Of a DNA stretch of 36,613 nt, positions 33,372 to 36,613 are shown one piece after another (the stretch's first letter is position 1; every line of letters starts with the position of its first letter). Location: contig CAZQAE010000050.1 in the NCBI GenBank assembly GCA_964591275.1, positions 1 through 36,613 of the forward strand, in the 5' to 3' direction. Both the position numbers and the translations under genes were made by a program. The stretch comes from G963674685 sp964591275. GTDB taxonomy: Bacteria; Lernaellota; Lernaellaia; JACKCT01. The notes under the pieces are model-generated. The model searched no databases. It saw nothing but the letters and a program-made list of their open reading frames with translations, and was not told the origin of the DNA.

Positions 33372-36044
33372 CTAAAGCTCTATTCTCACCGCGCACACCT
33401 TCGTCTCAGGAATCTTCGCCACAGGATCAATGGCGTTATTCGTCAAAAGGTTGGTTCTGACGTCGGCAAAATGAAATGTCATGGAAACGACTCCCGGCGG
33501 GCAGACGTCGGTCACCTGTGCATCAACTTCGACCTGTCCACGACGCGAAATCACTTTGACTTTTTGTGCGTCAGCGATGCCGAGTTTTGCCGCGTCGTCG
33601 GGATGAATTTTCAAGCGTTCTCTGTCACCCAACTCCTTGAGTCCCTCCACGCGCATTGTCATGGTGCTCGTATGATAATGAAAAAGGTTGCGATCCGTCG
33701 TCAGCAAGTAGGGATATTCCTCGTCGGGCAACTCGGCGCTTTCCTTATACTTAAGCGGCATAAATTTTCCCTTGCCGCTAGGCAGTGCAAACTTTTCTTT
33801 ATGCAGGTAGGGCGTTCCTGCATGATCCGCCGTCGGGCAGGGCCACTGCAGGCCGGCATCTTCTATGCGAGCATAGGAAATGCCGCCGTAACTGGGCGTC
33901 AGTTTCGCAATTTCCTCAAATATCTGTTCGGAGGATTCATAATCAAAACCGGTTGCGCCCATTTTCTTGGCGATTTCGGCGGATATCCACCAATCAGGCT
34001 TTGCGTCGCCAACCGGATCGATAACCTTGCGCACGCGTTGCACGCGCCGCTCCGTGTTTGTAAAAGTCCCGTCTTTTTCCGCAAAGGACGCCGCCGGCAA
34101 AACCACATCGGCGAATTTTGCTGACTCAGAAAGAAAAATATCCTGGCAGACAAGGAATTCCACCTTTTCAAAGGCTTCCTCGGCATGATGAGAGTTCGCC
34201 TCGGAAATTATGGGATTTTCACCCATCAGATAAATCGCCTTCACTTTGCCTTCAAAAGCGGCATCGACGATCTCCGTATGGGTCAGGCCATTGCTGTCCC
34301 CTAATTTGTAGCCCCAATTCTTTTCAAATTTCTCTTTCACGACGGGCAAAATCACTTTCTGGTAACCAGGATACACGTTCGGCAAAGCCCCCATGTCGCA
34401 GGCACCCTGTACGTTGTTTTGTCCGCGCAGCGGATTAACCCCGCCGGCGTACTTTCCAACATTTCCCGTTAGCATCGCCAGGTTGGCGACAGCCATCACG
34501 TTGTCAGTCCCGTGCGTGTGCTGCGTAATGCCCATGGCGTACAGGATGCTCATCGGTTTCGCTTCAGCGACGGCTCTGGCCGCACGGGCGATCAGCTCCG
34601 CGTCCACGCCGGTGATCTCAGCGACTTTTTCGAGCGAAAATTCGGTCAGCGATTTCTTCAATTCATCGAAACCATCTGTCCGCTCACTGATATATTTATC
34701 ATCAGCCAGACCTTCATCCAGGATGACCCGCATCATGCCCATCATCAGGGCGACATCGGTTCCCGGTTTGTGCTGCAGGTGAATATCTGCGTAGCGACAA
34801 AGATCAATCCTTTTGGGATTCGCCACAATCAATTTCCGCCCTCTCCGCACAGCCTTCTTAACGCGAAGTCCGATTAATGGATGGGCCTGCGTGGTATTGG
34901 TTCCGATGGCGAAAATGGCTGCGGATTCAGCAATCTCGTTGATGGAGTTGGTCATGGCGCCGCTTCCGAACGTTGTGGCCAGACCGGCCACGGTGGGGCT
35001 GTGTCAAAGCCTCGCGCAATGATCCACATTGTTTGTTTGCATCACCGCCCTTGTGAATTTCTGGAAAACGTAATTGTCTTCGTTGGTAGTGCGAGCAGAG
35101 GAGAGCGCCGCAAATTCATCTCCTTTGTATTGGCCAAATTTCTCAGCAATCAGATCCAAAGCTTCATCCCAAGACGCCTCCTCAAATTCACCGTCCTTTT
35201 TTATCAGCGGTGTTTTCAGGCGATCCGCATGATGGATGAACTCCCAGCCGAATCGGCCCTTGACGCAAAGGTAGCCTTGGCTGACCGGGCTTTTTTCATC
35301 GCCCCTGGCGCTGACGATCTGATCGCCGCGGACGCCCAAGTAGACGCCGCATCCGCATCCGCAGTATGTGCAAACCGTTTTTACTTCCCGCGTTGGTCTT
35401 ACGGATTTCCTAAGAACCAGCGCGCCGACCGGGCAACGCACAACGCATTCGCCGCATGATTCGCAATTTGATTCAGCGATGGGTCTGTTGGCAAAGGTGG
35501 CGATTTTTGTATTGAATCCTCGGAAGGCGAAATCGATGGCCCCTGTTCCCTGTATCTCCTCGCAAGTCCTCACGCATATCCCACAAAGGATGCATCGATC
35601 TAGATCGCGAATGAAAAATGGATTGGAATCATCGATGGGATTATCCAGAACCGGACGCCTCATAGAGGCGAGCCGTTCGCGATTAACGCCGACATAATCA
35701 ACAACCCGTTGAAGTTCGCAGTGCATATTTTGCGTGCAGGCGAGGCAATCCTCGGGATGATTCGTTATCAAAAGCTCCAAAGTAATCCTACGCACTTTAT
35801 TGATCGCGTCGGTGTCTGTTTTGACGAGCATGCCTTCGGCGGCGGGAGTCTTGCATGAGATGACGAGACCCGGACGACCCTCGATTTCAACCATGCACAA
35901 TCGACAAACACCCGCCGGAGTCAAATCCGCGTGGTAACAAAGATGTGGAATATAAATGTCATTTTCCAGCGCCGCTTCCAAAACGGTCGATCCGCTCGGC
36001 GCCGTGACTTTTATCCCATCAATGGTCAGATTGATTCTATTCAT
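33372..36044 (-). CDS. fdhA: selenocysteine-containing formate dehydrogenase alpha subunit
   Basis: One gene of 891 codons with an in-frame TGA at 35004-35006 read as selenocysteine (residue 347). Domains in order: [2Fe-2S] (CYHADLTPAGVCRLC), a His-Cys3 motif (NHPEDCLACTQNMHC), two [4Fe-4S] motifs (CILCGICVRTCEE, CESCGECVVRCP), the molybdopterin-enzyme [4Fe-4S] domain (CTYCGCGCG, LCVKGRFG), then the Mo/W-bis-MGD catalytic domain. The TGA sits in NNVDHCARL-U-HSPTVAGL, the position of the metal-binding Sec/Cys of formate dehydrogenases, with GVNPLRGQNNVQG further on. It oxidises formate or reduces CO2. Start 36044 has GGAGA upstream and overlaps the preceding gene's stop (ATGA). Automatic gene callers would split it in two at the TGA. 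Confidence 0.9.
34966..35006 (-). promoter_or_regulatory. SECIS element for selenocysteine insertion in fdhA
   Basis: Directly after the TGA, the mRNA forms a six-pair stem GTGGCC/GGCCAC (34986-34991 with 34975-34980) closed by the loop GGTCT. The loop begins 18 bases after the TGA, the same distance as in E. coli fdhF, whose SelB-binding loop is also GGUCU. The bulged U of the E. coli stem is not obvious here. Confidence 0.85.
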
Positions 36045-36613
36045 TCTGATTTTTCTCCATCTGAAAAACGTCCTGAAATGCATTCAACCGCGTTGAATTT
36101 ATTTGGACAAACTTCCAAACATACGCCGCATTTGATGCACTTGGATTGATCGATATAATGCGGAGTCTTTTTTGCGCCGACGATGGCCTCGACAGGACAA
36201 TTCCTCAAACAAATCGAGCAGCCTTTGCATTTTTCCTGATCGATGCGGAAATGTATCAATTCCTTGCACACTTTGGCGGGGCACTTTTTCTCGTTAATAT
36301 GTGCTTCGTATTCATCTCGAAAATAGCGAATCGTCGCCAGCACGGGATTCGCCGCAGTTTGTCCAAGTCCGCAAAGGGAGCCAGCTGTCACACCCTCCCC
36401 GATCTCCAACAGCAAATCGATATCGCCTGGCTTGCCGCGCCCCTCCGTGATATCTATCAGGATATCAAGCATCTGTTTCGTTCCGAGCCTACAGGGCGCG
36501 CATTCGCCGCAGGATTCCTTTTGCGTAAAATCCAGGAAGAAGCGGGCGATATCCACCATGCAGTTGTCCTCATCCATCACCACCATACCGCCGGAACCCA
36601 TGATGGAACCGAT
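36041..36613 (-). CDS. NuoF/HndC-like NADH-binding subunit of formate dehydrogenase (C-terminal part, cut by window edge)
   Basis: The frame enters from beyond the window end with GSIMGSGGMVVMDE, a conserved part of NuoF-type flavoproteins that bind FMN and NAD(P)H. It continues with the [4Fe-4S] motif ESCGECAPCRLGT and a later Cys in SLCGLGQ, then a two-cluster ferredoxin tail (CKGCSICLRNCP, CIKCGVCLEVCP). This layout is typical of the beta subunit of NAD(P)-linked formate dehydrogenases and electron-bifurcating hydrogenases. Its stop overlaps the fdhA start, so the two form one operon and FdhA most likely exchanges electrons with NAD(P)H. The N-terminal half and any NuoE-like gamma subunit lie outside the window. 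Confidence 0.9.
   Translation of the reverse strand: MGSIMGSGGMVVMDEDNCMVDIARFFLDFTQKESCGECAPCRLGTKQMLDILIDITEGRGKPGDIDLLLEIGEGVTAGSLCGLGQTAANPVLATIRYFRDEYEAHINEKKCPAKVCKELIHFRIDQEKCKGCSICLRNCPVEAIVGAKKTPHYIDQSKCIKCGVCLEVCPNKFNAVECISGRFSDGEKSE

Noticed and set aside
35004..35006. TGA in fdhA as a true nonsense mutation or frameshift
   Set aside because: The same frame continues on both sides with perfect family text, the codon is at the known Sec/Cys site, and a SECIS-like hairpin follows.
1..36613. tRNA, rRNA, riboswitches and dsrAB/dsrC genes
   Set aside because: I looked for them by eye on both strands, including in the intergenic gaps, and saw none. A covariance-model search was not possible.

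Overview
The window is a bacterial chromosome or metagenome segment from a Gram-negative, sulfur-cycling anaerobe. It carries adenylyl-sulfate reductase (aprBA), the electron-transfer proteins QmoA and QmoB, and dissimilatory-type ATP sulfurylase (sat), in the style of Desulfobacterota and related former Deltaproteobacteria. It also has lipoproteins with lipoboxes, outer-membrane barrel proteins, a sigma-54 activator and a selenocysteine formate dehydrogenase. Two lipoproteins have long Asp-rich linkers, a habit of some large-genome delta-like lineages; genus or phylum cannot be assigned from this alone. dsrAB, rRNA, tRNA and CRISPR arrays were not seen.

Layout. 0.2-9 kb holds scattered single genes: a six-helix membrane protein with a Cys-rich tail, an Asp-rich propeller-like lipoprotein, a zinc-type dehydrogenase, dihydrolipoamide dehydrogenase (lpdA), a zinc-ribbon/acidic/membrane protein, and an Asp-rich EEP-fold lipoprotein. 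9.0-9.5 kb is a decayed IS4-type transposase that ends where a truncated receiver gene begins. 9.5-16.9 kb is a sulfate/sulfite-type transport and signalling block: truncated receiver, degenerate histidine kinase, receiver with Asn at the phosphorylation site, CBS pair, SLC13-type permease, TauE/SafE protein, three-helix membrane protein, a divergent sigma-54 activator, then two small genes behind a GG-N10-GC promoter and a repeat array. 16.9-20.7 kb has two outer-membrane barrels around a metallophosphoesterase lipoprotein and a 3'-truncated membrane protein. 20.6-21.6 kb is a scar: an internally deleted IS256 transposase next to a 59-nt near-copy of the upstream tauE gene.

21.8-30.6 kb is the sulfate-activation and APS-reduction locus: aprB-aprA-terminator, zinc-finger gene, YkgJ-family gene, qmoA, qmoB, a 74-codon qmoC remnant, sat, terminator. 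Sat makes APS, AprAB reduces it to sulfite, and QmoAB would pass electrons to AprAB. The membrane subunit QmoC that normally ties this to the quinone pool is here only as an N-terminal stub with one cluster cysteine changed to Gly. 30.6-31.3 kb holds a decapitated CGGC-domain gene and another decayed reading frame. 31.4-33.3 kb encodes an acyl-CoA synthetase. On the opposite strand, to the window end, lies an NAD(P)-linked formate dehydrogenase operon: a NuoF-like subunit (cut by the window edge) and an FdhA whose apparent stop is a selenocysteine TGA followed by a SECIS hairpin.

Together the genes support acetate/formate-linked sulfate metabolism with its own sulfate uptake and sulfite-export control. 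The most notable points are the vestigial qmoC, the phosphorylation-defective-looking signalling chain in front of the transporter, the SECIS-dependent FdhA, the sigma-54 control region, and repeated signs of IS-driven gene decay.
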